Shown here: positions 8,130-14,720 of the stretch, one piece after another | How positions within the stretch are numbered: the first letter of the stretch is position 1 | Layout of the letters: each line of letters starts with the position of its first letter | IMG/VR virus record: IMGVR_UViG_3300007363_000098 | Coordinates: 1 to 24,647 of that record | Reading direction: 5' to 3' (one strand) | Source of the DNA: a virus | Length of the DNA: 24,647 bases | The notes under the pieces: model-generated | The model's input: the letters and a program-made list of their open reading frames with translations, nothing else | Told to the model about the DNA's origin: nothing | The model's database searches: none | Program-made: the position numbers and the translations under genes

Positions 8130-8325
8130 CCACTTTTTTGTTTAGTTCCTCTTGCTGTGTTTGCAGGCGAATAAATCCATCGCGCTCGTCATTCAGTTTT
8201 TCAATATTTGTTTTAAGCTCGCCAATCTGATACTGGCTGACTGCAATATTTGAAACCAAACCAACGGCAACCACTATAATGCCGATGTAGTCCTTTACCT
8301 TAGTTACCGTTATTTGCTGGCTCAT
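8065..8325 (-). CDS. putative i-spanin (Rz-like)
   Basis: 86 residues: short cytoplasmic N-terminus, one membrane segment at about 13-30 (DYIGIIVVAVGLVSNIAV), then a long coiled coil (LKTNIEKLNDERDGFI, TQQEELNKKVDVLTQQ). This is the layout of inner-membrane spanins, which span the periplasm to meet a lipoprotein partner. It follows the holin candidate with a 26-nt overlap and itself overlaps the lipoprotein candidate. No sequence family was recognised, so the assignment is from topology and neighbours. Confidence 0.55.
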   Translation of the reverse strand: MSQQITVTKVKDYIGIIVVAVGLVSNIAVSQYQIGELKTNIEKLNDERDGFIRLQTQQEELNKKVDVLTQQNSEMYKMVYTIYSNR

Positions 8326-8572
8326 TATTTTTTAATAATTCGGTTTTATCAGCGCTTGATTTTGAGCTTCCAAAAAAGTAATTAATAATGCCGGCTATAA
8401 TAGTACCCAACACAAAGCCCTGGGTGGTATCTGCTATTCTTACGTTTGGCTCAGGTATTTCACAAAACGTGGTGGTAAATACATAAACAATGGCTGCTAT
8501 ACTCCACATAACAGCAAGTAAGGCCTGCACCGTGTTTTTTCCGAAGAAAAGCTTTTTAAAGGTTTCGCTCAT
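8300..8572 (-). CDS. putative holin
   Basis: 90 residues with two likely membrane segments, about 15-33 (TVQALLAVMWSIAAIVYVF) and about 50-67 (GFVLGTIIAGIINYFFG), a short polar link between them, and a polar C-terminal tail (SSKSSADKTELLKNNEP). Size and topology match small class II-like holins, which permeabilise the inner membrane at the end of infection. It begins the holin, i-spanin, o-spanin series. No endolysin gene is visible in this window, so that gene must lie elsewhere or be unrecognised. Confidence 0.6.
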   Translation of the reverse strand: MSETFKKLFFGKNTVQALLAVMWSIAAIVYVFTTTFCEIPEPNVRIADTTQGFVLGTIIAGIINYFFGSSKSSADKTELLKNNEPANNGN

Positions 8573-8584
8573 GGTTTGCTGTGT

Positions 8585-8839
8585 TTAAAGTTCGCTTACC
8601 ACCTGTTTGGTGCGCGCAATAAGATCACTATCCTCAAACTGACCTATCTCTTCATAGGTAGGCGTTGTTTCGGAACTCCAAAGAGTAAGTGTTTTTTTTT
8701 GCCCTGCTATTTCAACGTGAGCAATTACCTCCGTAAAATCATCTTCGTATTTAAGATATTTAAAGTCGGTGATGTTTTCTTTTTGTTCCTGAACAACCAC
8801 AACCTCTTTAGGTTGGTCTAATGTTAATTCTATTGGCAT
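8585..8839 (-). CDS. small late protein between fibre and holin
   Basis: 84 residues, acidic, with beta-like stretches (IELTLDQPKEVVVV, EVIAHVEIAGQKKTLTLWSS) and no membrane segment. It sits 17 nt after the fibre gene. Genes in this position sometimes encode fibre-assembly chaperones, but I do not recognise the protein and cannot assign a role. Confidence 0.65.
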   Translation of the reverse strand: MPIELTLDQPKEVVVVQEQKENITDFKYLKYEDDFTEVIAHVEIAGQKKTLTLWSSETTPTYEEIGQFEDSDLIARTKQVVSEL

Positions 8840-8856
8840 GTTAATTTATTTATTGA

Positions 8857-10500
8857 TTAATAATAACGAACTGTTGTTTCAACCCCTACACCGTGCAAGC
8901 CTACGGTTTCGCCTCCGGGAGCTTCGCTTTCTACAATAATGTAGTAAAAGGTTCCTTCCACGGCAGCTTCGTCAGCAAAATTGTAGGTCGTAGTGGTTAA
9001 TCCTGCTCCGGTCATGGTTTGCTGTGCGCCAATAACGGTATAAGCAGTTGCTGCGGAAGTAATACTCTTTTTAACAAATGTAACCAGCACCCCGCCAGAT
9101 GCTCCGGAGCTACTCCATTTTACACGCAGACGCGAAAAGTTTGTGCCCGGCTGAAAATTTACCGGAAAGGCTATAATACGCGCATCTGCTGTAGTGTGTA
9201 AACTATCAGCAGTACCACTCCACGAACCTGATACGGTATGATAATTAGCTACCGATGACCAGTCCTCCCAGCGCGTATAGGTGCTGTAAGTTTGCCCGTC
9301 TGTATTTACGCGAAATCTTTCGGTTGCTGTGTTTAGCGTAGTGCCGCCAGCACCGGCTGCACCTATTTTTACTATTAAAGATGCACCGGTTCCGCTGCCA
9401 GTTCCCAAACTTGGCTGCAACGTTAAATCTGCGGTTGAAGTTTGGTTGGTGCCCGTTTCATTTGTATTTCTAATCAATACACTGGTTGGTGTTGTATTTG
9501 TATTTCCATTGCCAACTAGTAGTTCATTTACACCTATTGTACTTGCCCGACTTAATGCATCTGCTCCGCCTATGACACATTGATTATTTGCCGATGTAAT
9601 TGCTCCTACACCTATAGCTATTGATGCAGTGTGTGCGGGATTACAATCAACACCCACGCCAATAGCTCCTAAACCATGAGTTAAATTACGGCTCACTCCA
9701 TACCCCATCATTACTCCGTAATTATTGATAGTTCCTCCGCTTCCTGCTCTTTGACCTACAATTGTAACAGCATCAGGCGCAGAAGCGCCTATTCCCTCAT
9801 AATTAATAATTATTCCTGAATTTGGGCTTGCTGTTGTAGCCCCTATAACAATACCACTTGATGAATTTCTAAATGAAGACGCTCCTGTTTTAAAACCAGA
9901 TGTAGATGTTAAAATATTGTTTGTTTTATCCCAAGTCAGATCTGCATCACCGGCAGATGCTCCCGCATCATTAAATATAACCTGTGTAGTGCTTCCTGCT
10001 ACTGGTCCTGTTGCTCCCGTAGCACCAGCGGCTCCTGTTGAGCCATCTGCACCGCTTGGGCCTGTTGCACCCGTTGCACCCGCGCTTCCTGTAGCTCCAT
10101 CTGCACCGCTAGGCCCTGTTGCTCCATCTGCGCCACTCGGTCCGGTTGCACCCGTTGCGCCTGTGGCTCCTGTTGCACCAGTTGACCCTACGCTTTGCAC
10201 CCATGCCGAGCCGTTGTAGTAATAAAAACCGGTGGTACCATCGGTTTGGTAAATCATTAATCCGGTTGCGGGTGATGCAATGGCTGATTTTTGGGCGGCA
10301 GTCATGCGCGGCACCAGAAATCCTTTGGCGGTGCTTTCCAGTTCCAGTATGGCGCTGGCATCAATGGCTGTGCTTTGGCCTATGGCCATGGTAGCGGTGC
10401 TGGCATAATTCCAGTTGCCCTTCATTAAAGGGTTGGTTTGGGCGGTAGCCCCAACAGCTAACAGCCAACAGCTAACGGCTAAAAAAAATGTTTTTTTCAT
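8857..10500 (-). CDS. collagen-like tail fibre with signal peptide
   Basis: 547 residues. Order: Sec signal peptide (1-21, ending GATAQ); fibre segment with [11 protein letters not shown] and GLMIYQTD (50-100) shared with the gene at 6185-6778; about 21 Gly-X-Y collagen triplets (105-168) rich in GATG and GPSGADG; a beta-rich shaft with IGATTASP and [16 protein letters not shown] repeats like the heads of trimeric adhesins; and a C-terminal beta domain, probably the receptor-binding tip. Collagen triplets form a trimeric rod. Late-operon context supports a virion fibre. The signal peptide is odd for a protein assembled in the cytoplasm. Confidence 0.85.
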   Translation of the reverse strand: MKKTFFLAVSCWLLAVGATAQTNPLMKGNWNYASTATMAIGQSTAIDASAILELESTAKGFLVPRMTAAQKSAIASPATGLMIYQTDGTTGFYYYNGSAWVQSVGSTGATGATGATGATGPSGADGATGPSGADGATGSAGATGATGPSGADGSTGAAGATGATGPVAGSTTQVIFNDAGASAGDADLTWDKTNNILTSTSGFKTGASSFRNSSSGIVIGATTASPNSGIIINYEGIGASAPDAVTIVGQRAGSGGTINNYGVMMGYGVSRNLTHGLGAIGVGVDCNPAHTASIAIGVGAITSANNQCVIGGADALSRASTIGVNELLVGNGNTNTTPTSVLIRNTNETGTNQTSTADLTLQPSLGTGSGTGASLIVKIGAAGAGGTTLNTATERFRVNTDGQTYSTYTRWEDWSSVANYHTVSGSWSGTADSLHTTADARIIAFPVNFQPGTNFSRLRVKWSSSGASGGVLVTFVKKSITSAATAYTVIGAQQTMTGAGLTTTTYNFADEAAVEGTFYYIIVESEAPGGETVGLHGVGVETTVRYY

Positions 10501-10501
10501 C

Positions 10502-10807
10502 TTATATATATAATACCCTTACCACCGTTCCGGCAGTAAATGCATCGGTTAATGTAAATGTTGTGGTTGCCAGTGAGTAATCCGTATCAGCCAGAAAAGC
10601 CTGCCCAACCTTTACCGCCACTATTGTTTTACCCTCAAGGTTTTCAAGCTCATAAGCAAGGTCGCTGCCCGTAGTGCTGAAAATCTCAACCTTAACACCA
10701 TAAATAGCAGAAAGCTCATCGGTAAATACTACATTATCCAGTATTTCCTCAAATTGTGCCTGCGTTGGCGGGTAATATGTTTTGGCTATGTCACGGTTTG
10801 CACTCAT
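10502..10807 (-). CDS. late structural protein, probably tail or baseplate
   Basis: 101 residues: a helical start ([23 protein letters not shown]), then beta-rich sequence ([32 protein letters not shown]). It lies directly upstream of the collagen-like fibre and overlaps the stop of the gene before it by 4 nt (ATGA), so the three are probably co-translated. A fibre-attachment or fibre-base role would fit the order, but the family is not recognised. Confidence 0.65.
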   Translation of the reverse strand: MSANRDIAKTYYPPTQAQFEEILDNVVFTDELSAIYGVKVEIFSTTGSDLAYELENLEGKTIVAVKVGQAFLADTDYSLATTTFTLTDAFTAGTVVRVLYI

Positions 10808-11346
10808 GCTACTTTTACTTTATTTCCTATGGTTATTAATCCCGCAGTATTTACAAGCGCCTGCGTTGGCGTATAATTATAAGCTGGTGCCGGACGAGTT
10901 ACCGTAAACGAAATCTCAATTTCGTTGCGCTCGTCAAAACTGCCTTTGCTTCCGCGTTTGTTAATACTGAAAAAACAGGGCTGATCCTGGCTGCCTATAA
11001 TTACATTTTTGCCGTTACGGTCTGGCACCACTACTATAAAGCGCTTCTTATCCCACTTCATTAGCTGGTCCATTACAAACGGGCGATACTTGGGCACAAT
11101 AGCAGTAACGGTTGATGTATATACAGGAACGCCATCAACCACGCTTACTTCCTCATTAAATACAACGCTGTCGCGTACACCCTCAATATAAGTGGCAGGC
11201 GAATCGCTGTAGTGGCAAATAGCCTCATTTACATAATGGCCTACAGGTTTACCAACCGAAACAACCCGCGCAGCATCCCATGCCAAAAGATAACGGTTGC
11301 CACCGTTATTATCTTCTTTTAGTTTTATAAGGTTGTAATTACTCAT
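10804..11346 (-). CDS. late structural protein, possible distal tail or baseplate
   Basis: 180 residues, beta-rich, no signal peptide or membrane segment. Segments include LLAWDAARVVSVGKPVGHYV, KRFIVVVPDRNGKNVIIGSQDQPCFF and NEIEISFTVTRPAP. The 4-nt overlap with the next gene and its position before the fibre gene point to a tail tip, baseplate or tail-completion role. No defining motif is visible. Confidence 0.6.
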   Translation of the reverse strand: MSNYNLIKLKEDNNGGNRYLLAWDAARVVSVGKPVGHYVNEAICHYSDSPATYIEGVRDSVVFNEEVSVVDGVPVYTSTVTAIVPKYRPFVMDQLMKWDKKRFIVVVPDRNGKNVIIGSQDQPCFFSINKRGSKGSFDERNEIEISFTVTRPAPAYNYTPTQALVNTAGLITIGNKVKVA

Positions 11347-11402
11347 TTTTTATACCTCGGGACAATCGGGGAAAAAAGTCCGTTATTTTTTTCTTTGCCT
11401 TA

Positions 11403-11843
11403 TCAGTTGCACGTTTCGCGCCTTACCTTTTCTCGGTAAAATGCCTTTTTCATGTTTTCGTAGGTCGTTTCACTATAATCAATGTTGTAGCGTGAGCAAA
11501 AACTCTCAATCGCATTCTTTTGCCTTACACCCGCAATCATTTGCATTTGAACATAATGAAACAACTCCTCATAAATCTTAGCCGTTACATAGTAAATAAA
11601 GCGTTCCACATCTTTTTCTGTGATGTGAGTTCGCCCTTTTTCAACCATGTCGCTGGGCAGTTTCGCCTGCACAAAACATGGCTCCTTTACTATCATAGGC
11701 TTCTCACCAAAGTTAATGCGCCTGAATGGCGAAAAAAGTACAATACTTAAAGGGTCGGTTATTTTGTAGGTTATTATTTCTGAGCGGTAATAGCTCTGCA
11801 GAAAACTGCGCACCGGAGGAGTAACAGGAATTTTAACAACCAT
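11403..11843 (-). CDS. possible DNA-binding regulator at head of late operon
   Basis: 146 residues. The first half is beta- and helix-mixed (VRSFLQSYYRSEIITYKI). The C-terminal part (AIESFCSRYNIDYSETTYENMKKAFYREKVRRE) reads as a helix-turn-helix followed by a basic helix, which would suit a transcription factor. It is the first gene of the late block, and a 21-bp palindrome lies just upstream (11862-11882), a plausible autoregulatory site. DNA binding is inferred from helix pattern only. Confidence 0.55.
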   Translation of the reverse strand: MVVKIPVTPPVRSFLQSYYRSEIITYKITDPLSIVLFSPFRRINFGEKPMIVKEPCFVQAKLPSDMVEKGRTHITEKDVERFIYYVTAKIYEELFHYVQMQMIAGVRQKNAIESFCSRYNIDYSETTYENMKKAFYREKVRRETCN

Positions 11844-11861
11844 GTTAAATATTTCCTGCGA

Positions 11862-11882
11862 ATTTACATAAACTATGTAAAT
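11862..11882. promoter_or_regulatory. perfect palindrome upstream of late genes
   Basis: ATTTACATA, AAC, TATGTAAAT: two perfect 9-bp arms with a 3-nt centre, about 20 nt upstream of the first late gene. It resembles a dimeric operator. Its half-site TTTACA(T/A)A is close to that of the inverted repeat over the repressor promoter at 21908-21932, so one protein may bind both. No exact TAnnTTTG box is present here, so late transcription may need an activator. Confidence 0.55.
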
Positions 11883-11922
11883 ACTTTATATTTTCTTTTG
11901 ATTTATTTTATACACTAAGTTA

Positions 11923-12141
11923 TCAACCACCCATAACATAAACAAGTCGGCCGGTAAAAATGGCCTCCATAAAATCACTCAGTTTATAGCTCAGCTCTTT
12001 TTTATTAACTACACTTTTGCCATCCAAAATTCCACCCGATTCCAACTCGGCAGCCACCACCTTTTCCTGATCGCGGTCCACAACCTTCCAGTGCGTTTCG
12101 GTCTTTTTTGACCTAAAAACCATGTTTTTTTCAATTTTCAT
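11923..12141 (-). CDS. small unknown protein downstream of the iterons
   Basis: 72 residues from MKIEKNMVF at 12141: charged, with EKVVAAELESGGILDG and LSYKLSDFMEAIFTGRLVYVMGG. The frame stays open to 12297, but those extra codons simply translate the TTGGAAC repeats (ERWN, TFQR), so the shorter start is preferred. It lies between the repeat region and the late operon. The family is not recognised; proximity to a candidate origin hints at replication or regulation, no more. Confidence 0.5.
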   Translation of the reverse strand: MKIEKNMVFRSKKTETHWKVVDRDQEKVVAAELESGGILDGKSVVNKKELSYKLSDFMEAIFTGRLVYVMGG

Positions 12142-12442
12142 TTTAGCCAAAGCATTTTTGTGAAAAACGTTCCAACGTTCCAAAAAAGTATATAACATAT
12201 TGATACCTAAAATTATAACCATCAAAAAACCTTTGGAACACCTTTGGAACGTTTGGAACACTTTTGTCATGGTTTTGTCTGCGTTCCAACGTTCCAAAAA
12301 AAATACTATACATTTTACTATACTTATCTATTTGATTTTTACTTATTTATATACTTATTTTTGGAACGTTGGAACGTTGGAACGCTTTTCACCATATCCT
12401 AAAACCGATTTTTTGAAATATGGGGGTCGTGGGGTGACTGAT
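12142..12442. repeat. iteron-like TTGGAAC repeats flanking an AT-rich core; candidate origin
   Basis: No well-supported gene lies here. About ten copies of TTGGAAC(G) or its complement occur in four clusters: two at 12168-12183, three at 12233-12259, two at 12282-12297 and three at 12360-12383. Neighbouring copies in the outer clusters are 8 bp apart, and clusters face each other in opposite orientation. Between the last two is a 60-nt stretch that is almost all A and T (12299-12359) with repeated ACTTAT. Iterons beside an AT-rich unwinding element are typical of replication origins; arm sites for the adjacent recombinase are the alternative. Confidence 0.6.
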
Positions 12443-13276
12443 TTATAGATTAAATCCATTAATCGGAGTTTGTATTTTTGAAATAAATCTATCGCTCAGA
12501 TGCAAATAAATGTTGGTAGTTTTTACTGAGTTGTGGCCCGCCACTTTTTGTATAAGATTTATATCCGTTCCACTTTCAACCATGTGGGTAAAAGAGCAGT
12601 GCCGCATCAGGTGCGCATAAACCTTTTTATTGATCCCGGCTTTGCCTGCCAGCTGCTTTAATACCTCATTTACGCTGCGCGAGCTATATTGCGGCTCAAG
12701 CCGTCCGTTTAATACATACACCTGCGGCTTATAAGTATGATAATACTTTTCCAGCAGCGGAATAAGCTCAGGGGCCAGCGGCACCTGCCTGTCTTTTTTA
12801 CCCTTTGCCTGCAATATGTTTATGATCATACGGCTTCGGTCAATATGCTTCCACTGTAAATTTATCAATTCTGAAACCCGCAACCCGCAGCTGTAAAGCA
12901 GCGCCATAATAACCTTATGCTTGGTATTACTGCAAACAGCAAACATGCGCTGCACTTCGTCTTTACTTAGCACAATAGGCAGCTTTTTACTTCCTCGCGG
13001 ATATTCTACCTTATCAAGCTTATCCGGTTGGTTGCCAACCTTTGCATAAAATAACTTAATAGCACTTAGGTAAGCCCGGTGCGTGTTGGGTTCATTAAAC
13101 TGAGTAAGAAACAATTTTATTTTTTCTGCAGATATTTCGCTTGGCTTGGTTGCCTGCCCATCAAAATGCGCCAGAAACTTGCCCAGGCACGAAACATAAT
13201 TTTTAACACTTTCAGGGGAGTAGCGTTTGTAATTCATCCAGTCGGTAAGCTGCCGCTGGTATTTTCCGATGTTCAT
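12443..13276 (-). CDS. tyrosine recombinase (XerC/D-like integrase)
   Basis: 277 residues. Residues 1-85 form the SAM-like core-binding domain (YSPESVKNYVSCLGKFL). The catalytic domain has Arg133 (SCGLRVSEL), Lys160 (AKGKKDR), His222 and Arg225 (AHLMRHCSFTH), His248 (AGHNSVKTT) and nucleophile Tyr257 (NIYLHL), so it should be active. It cuts and rejoins DNA through a 3'-phosphotyrosine. The C-terminus KIQTPING resembles the tail of XerD-type and IntI enzymes. It is shorter than typical IntI proteins and has no insertion ahead of the HxxR box. It follows the cassette array in the same orientation. It could integrate the phage, move cassettes, or both. Confidence 0.9.
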   Translation of the reverse strand: MNIGKYQRQLTDWMNYKRYSPESVKNYVSCLGKFLAHFDGQATKPSEISAEKIKLFLTQFNEPNTHRAYLSAIKLFYAKVGNQPDKLDKVEYPRGSKKLPIVLSKDEVQRMFAVCSNTKHKVIMALLYSCGLRVSELINLQWKHIDRSRMIINILQAKGKKDRQVPLAPELIPLLEKYYHTYKPQVYVLNGRLEPQYSSRSVNEVLKQLAGKAGINKKVYAHLMRHCSFTHMVESGTDINLIQKVAGHNSVKTTNIYLHLSDRFISKIQTPINGFNL

Positions 13277-13327
13277 GTTGTTTGGTTTTGATTATTAGTT
13301 ATTTATAAGGGTAGTTTACATATAATA

Positions 13328-13360
13328 GTTACGGAAAACCCCTTCGGGCTTTTCCGTAAC
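13328..13360 (-). repeat. 33-nt minimal, ORF-less element at array end
   Basis: On the coding strand it runs GTTACGGAAAA, an 11-nt loop region, TTTTCCGTAAC. Its two ends are complementary like those of the other units, but it holds no ORF. It may be an empty cassette remnant or half of the primary attachment site. As RNA it would also form a stable hairpin just upstream of the recombinase gene. Confidence 0.55.
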
Positions 13361-13461
13361 GGAGCGGCTGCTTTGCGACACGTGACAGCCTGAAGGGGCT
13401 GTCCCGTAACAGGTGCTTTGGCGAAATGCCAAAGGCACTGTCGCAAAGCAGCCGCTCCGTT
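13358..13461 (-). repeat. attC-like site 7, with 23-bp perfect arms
   Basis: Arms 13358-13380 and 13439-13461 are perfectly complementary (AACGGAGCGG... against ...CCGCTCCGTT). Two further hairpins sit inside: GACAGCC/GGCTGTC (13384-13403) and GTGCTTTGGC/GCCAAAGGCAC (13413-13438). The resulting cruciform has three stems. It follows the unit whose stop codon overlaps its left edge. It is the longest perfect pairing among the seven sites. Confidence 0.7.
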
Positions 13462-13729
13462 ATGTTCCAGTTTGCTCTGCCTCCCCACGCAGTAGTTCAC
13501 CATAATATTCCTTTGAGTGTTTGTCAGGATAATAATCCAAATGTCCACTTTCAAGGTATCCAGTTTTGTAAGCTGTAACTATAATCTGTTTCTCTTTTTC
13601 AAGCCATTCATCAAACTTCAAGCGCATTTCTTCGTGGTCTATTGCCACATATTTAGTTCCGTCTTGCCCTTCAATATTAAAGGCGTTTTCAAGTGTCCAT
13701 TGGATTAAATCCTGTAATGATGTCGTCAT
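13460..13729 (-). CDS. cassette gene, unknown 89-aa protein
   Basis: 89 residues, acidic, mostly helical, with EKEKQIIVTAYKTGYLE and a tyrosine-rich end (DYYPDKHSKEYYGELLRGE). It has its own start 49 nt inside the unit, after attC-like site 6, and its TAA overlaps the first bases of site 7. Similar short proteins with a 'EKEQII.A' helix are familiar in phage genomes, but no function is known to me. Confidence 0.65.
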   Translation of the reverse strand: MTTSLQDLIQWTLENAFNIEGQDGTKYVAIDHEEMRLKFDEWLEKEKQIIVTAYKTGYLESGHLDYYPDKHSKEYYGELLRGEAEQTGT

Positions 13730-13777
13730 ATTATTTTATTTTTAGTTAGTAAATCCACCCACGCAAACCGAAAACAT

Positions 13778-13835
13778 AACAGCACCTAAATCGCAAGTGG
13801 CTGAAAAAGCCACCAGCGTTTAGCTGCAAAACGTT
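13778..13835 (-). repeat. attC-like site 6
   Basis: 58 nt, the shortest site. Coding strand begins AACGTTTTGCAGCTAAACGC and ends ATTTAGGTGCTGTT; the middle folds as GTGGCT/AGCCAC around a T-run. The left arm has extra unpaired bases (GTTTT) relative to the right, the kind of asymmetry that lets integron enzymes choose one strand of an attC site. Confidence 0.7.
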
Positions 13836-14189
13836 CTACGCAATGCTACTGACTGCTTCTAATGGAGTGTATCGTTCAACTTTAAATAATTTTTTGCCCA
13901 CCCGCTTTAAAAGAAATTTTTGTTCAGTCATATCATAACAATATCCGTAATGCTTGCACCTACCATTTTTTCCATTGTTCGGTTTATACCCATCACAAGC
14001 CCTTCCACATTCACCCGTTTCGCCAATGCAGAAATATTCTTTGCAGAAAAAATATCCTGTGCCCGTTTCTCTTACTGCAAGCACCAGCACAATTTCTTTT
14101 AAATCGTTTTCTATCAAATAGTCCTTGAAGTAATCTATCTGATAACAGTTTTCATCATTGTCATCTGTGAAGTATAGTTTTTTTGCCAT
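13836..14189 (-). CDS. cassette gene, cysteine-rich 117-aa protein
   Basis: 117 residues starting MAKKLYFTDDND. The middle holds seven cysteines in a compact pattern (CKEYFC, GECGRACDGYKP, GRCKHYGYCY) with a His and several Gly, likely a zinc-binding or disulfide-stabilised knuckle. The N-terminal half alternates hydrophobic and charged residues (LKEIVLVLAVRETG). It is flanked by attC-like sites 5 and 6. The function is unknown; a small metal-binding protein that contacts nucleic acid or another protein is a reasonable guess only. Confidence 0.7.
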   Translation of the reverse strand: MAKKLYFTDDNDENCYQIDYFKDYLIENDLKEIVLVLAVRETGTGYFFCKEYFCIGETGECGRACDGYKPNNGKNGRCKHYGYCYDMTEQKFLLKRVGKKLFKVERYTPLEAVSSIA

Positions 14190-14258
14190 CGCTAAAAATT
14201 ATTTAAAGTTGTTTATCGTTTCAATTTAAGTTCATTGTAATTTGACCGCACTGCGTAG

Positions 14259-14331
14259 AACATACGATTAAATGCAACCTGCACCACCGCACAATGCCAC
14301 CCTTCGCAGGCAGCATTAATCGTCCATCGTT
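14259..14331 (-). repeat. attC-like site 5
   Basis: 73 nt. On the coding strand it begins AACGATGGACGATTAATGC and ends GCATTTAATCGTATGTT, so CGATTAATGC pairs with GCATTTAATCG; inner CTGC/GCAG and CCAC-type pairings continue the stem. It differs in sequence from the GCAGC-type sites but keeps the outer AAC and GTT and the unpaired bases next to them. Confidence 0.65.
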
Positions 14332-14342
14332 AGTGGCAAGTG

Positions 14343-14573
14343 CTACGATAGGTCGTCTATTTCAGCTTTCCAATCCATACAATCTCTTTCCCTAACATTT
14401 GATGACATCCAATCAGCTACATCGGGGTATTTGTGCATTTCAATTTCATCGCCATTTTCGGCAGCTTTTACCATTTGCTCATAAATTTCTTTAGGCATTT
14501 CTACTCCTCCGTAACCAACTCTATAAGTTACTGTTAGGGAAAGAGATTTTACTTTTTTAGTTCCTTTTGACAT
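14343..14573 (-). CDS. cassette gene, unknown 76-aa protein
   Basis: 76 residues: a basic start (MSKGTKKVKSLSLTVTYRVGYGG), the helical stretch MPKEIYEQMVKAAENGDEI, then an acidic end with VRERDCMDWKAEIDDL. It occupies the whole unit between attC-like sites 4 and 5 and has its own ATG 23 nt after the unit start. Unrecognised. Confidence 0.65.
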   Translation of the reverse strand: MSKGTKKVKSLSLTVTYRVGYGGVEMPKEIYEQMVKAAENGDEIEMHKYPDVADWMSSNVRERDCMDWKAEIDDLS

Positions 14574-14601
14574 TTTCGTTTAATTTACCGCACCAGCCAC
14601 T

Positions 14602-14696
14602 AACAGTGGTTTTGTGCTATTATTTTGCCTATTAATTTTATCTAAGGCTTGAAATGTCTGCAAGGCAAAATAACAGACACAAAGCCGCAAAACGTT
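14602..14696 (-). repeat. attC-like site 4
   Basis: 95 nt. Coding strand begins AACGTTTTGCGGCTTTGTG and ends AGCACAAAACCACTGTT. The main stem pairs TTTGTG with CACAAA and TTATTTTGCC with GGCAAAATAA, separated by small internal loops. No start codon in a useful frame lies within it. Confidence 0.7.
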
Positions 14697-14720
14697 AGCA
14701 GTAATAAACCGCCAACGCAC

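Noticed and set aside
9917-10219. Proline- and alanine-rich plus-strand ORF opposite the fibre gene
   Set aside because: It is the antisense reading of the collagen Gly-X-Y codons, which avoid stops on the other strand.
8857-10500. Diversity-generating retroelement target
   Set aside because: No reverse transcriptase, template repeat or accessory gene is visible in the window.
12142-12297. Longer N-terminus for the gene at 11923
   Set aside because: The added codons only translate the TTGGAAC repeats; a start after the repeats is more sensible.
12168-12384. CRISPR array
   Set aside because: The TTGGAAC units are 7-8 bp, irregularly spaced and in both orientations; there are no 25-40 nt repeats with spacers and no cas genes.
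12443-13276. Calling the recombinase IntI
   Set aside because: It lacks the IntI-specific insertion and is shorter; only the neighbouring repeats suggest an integron link.
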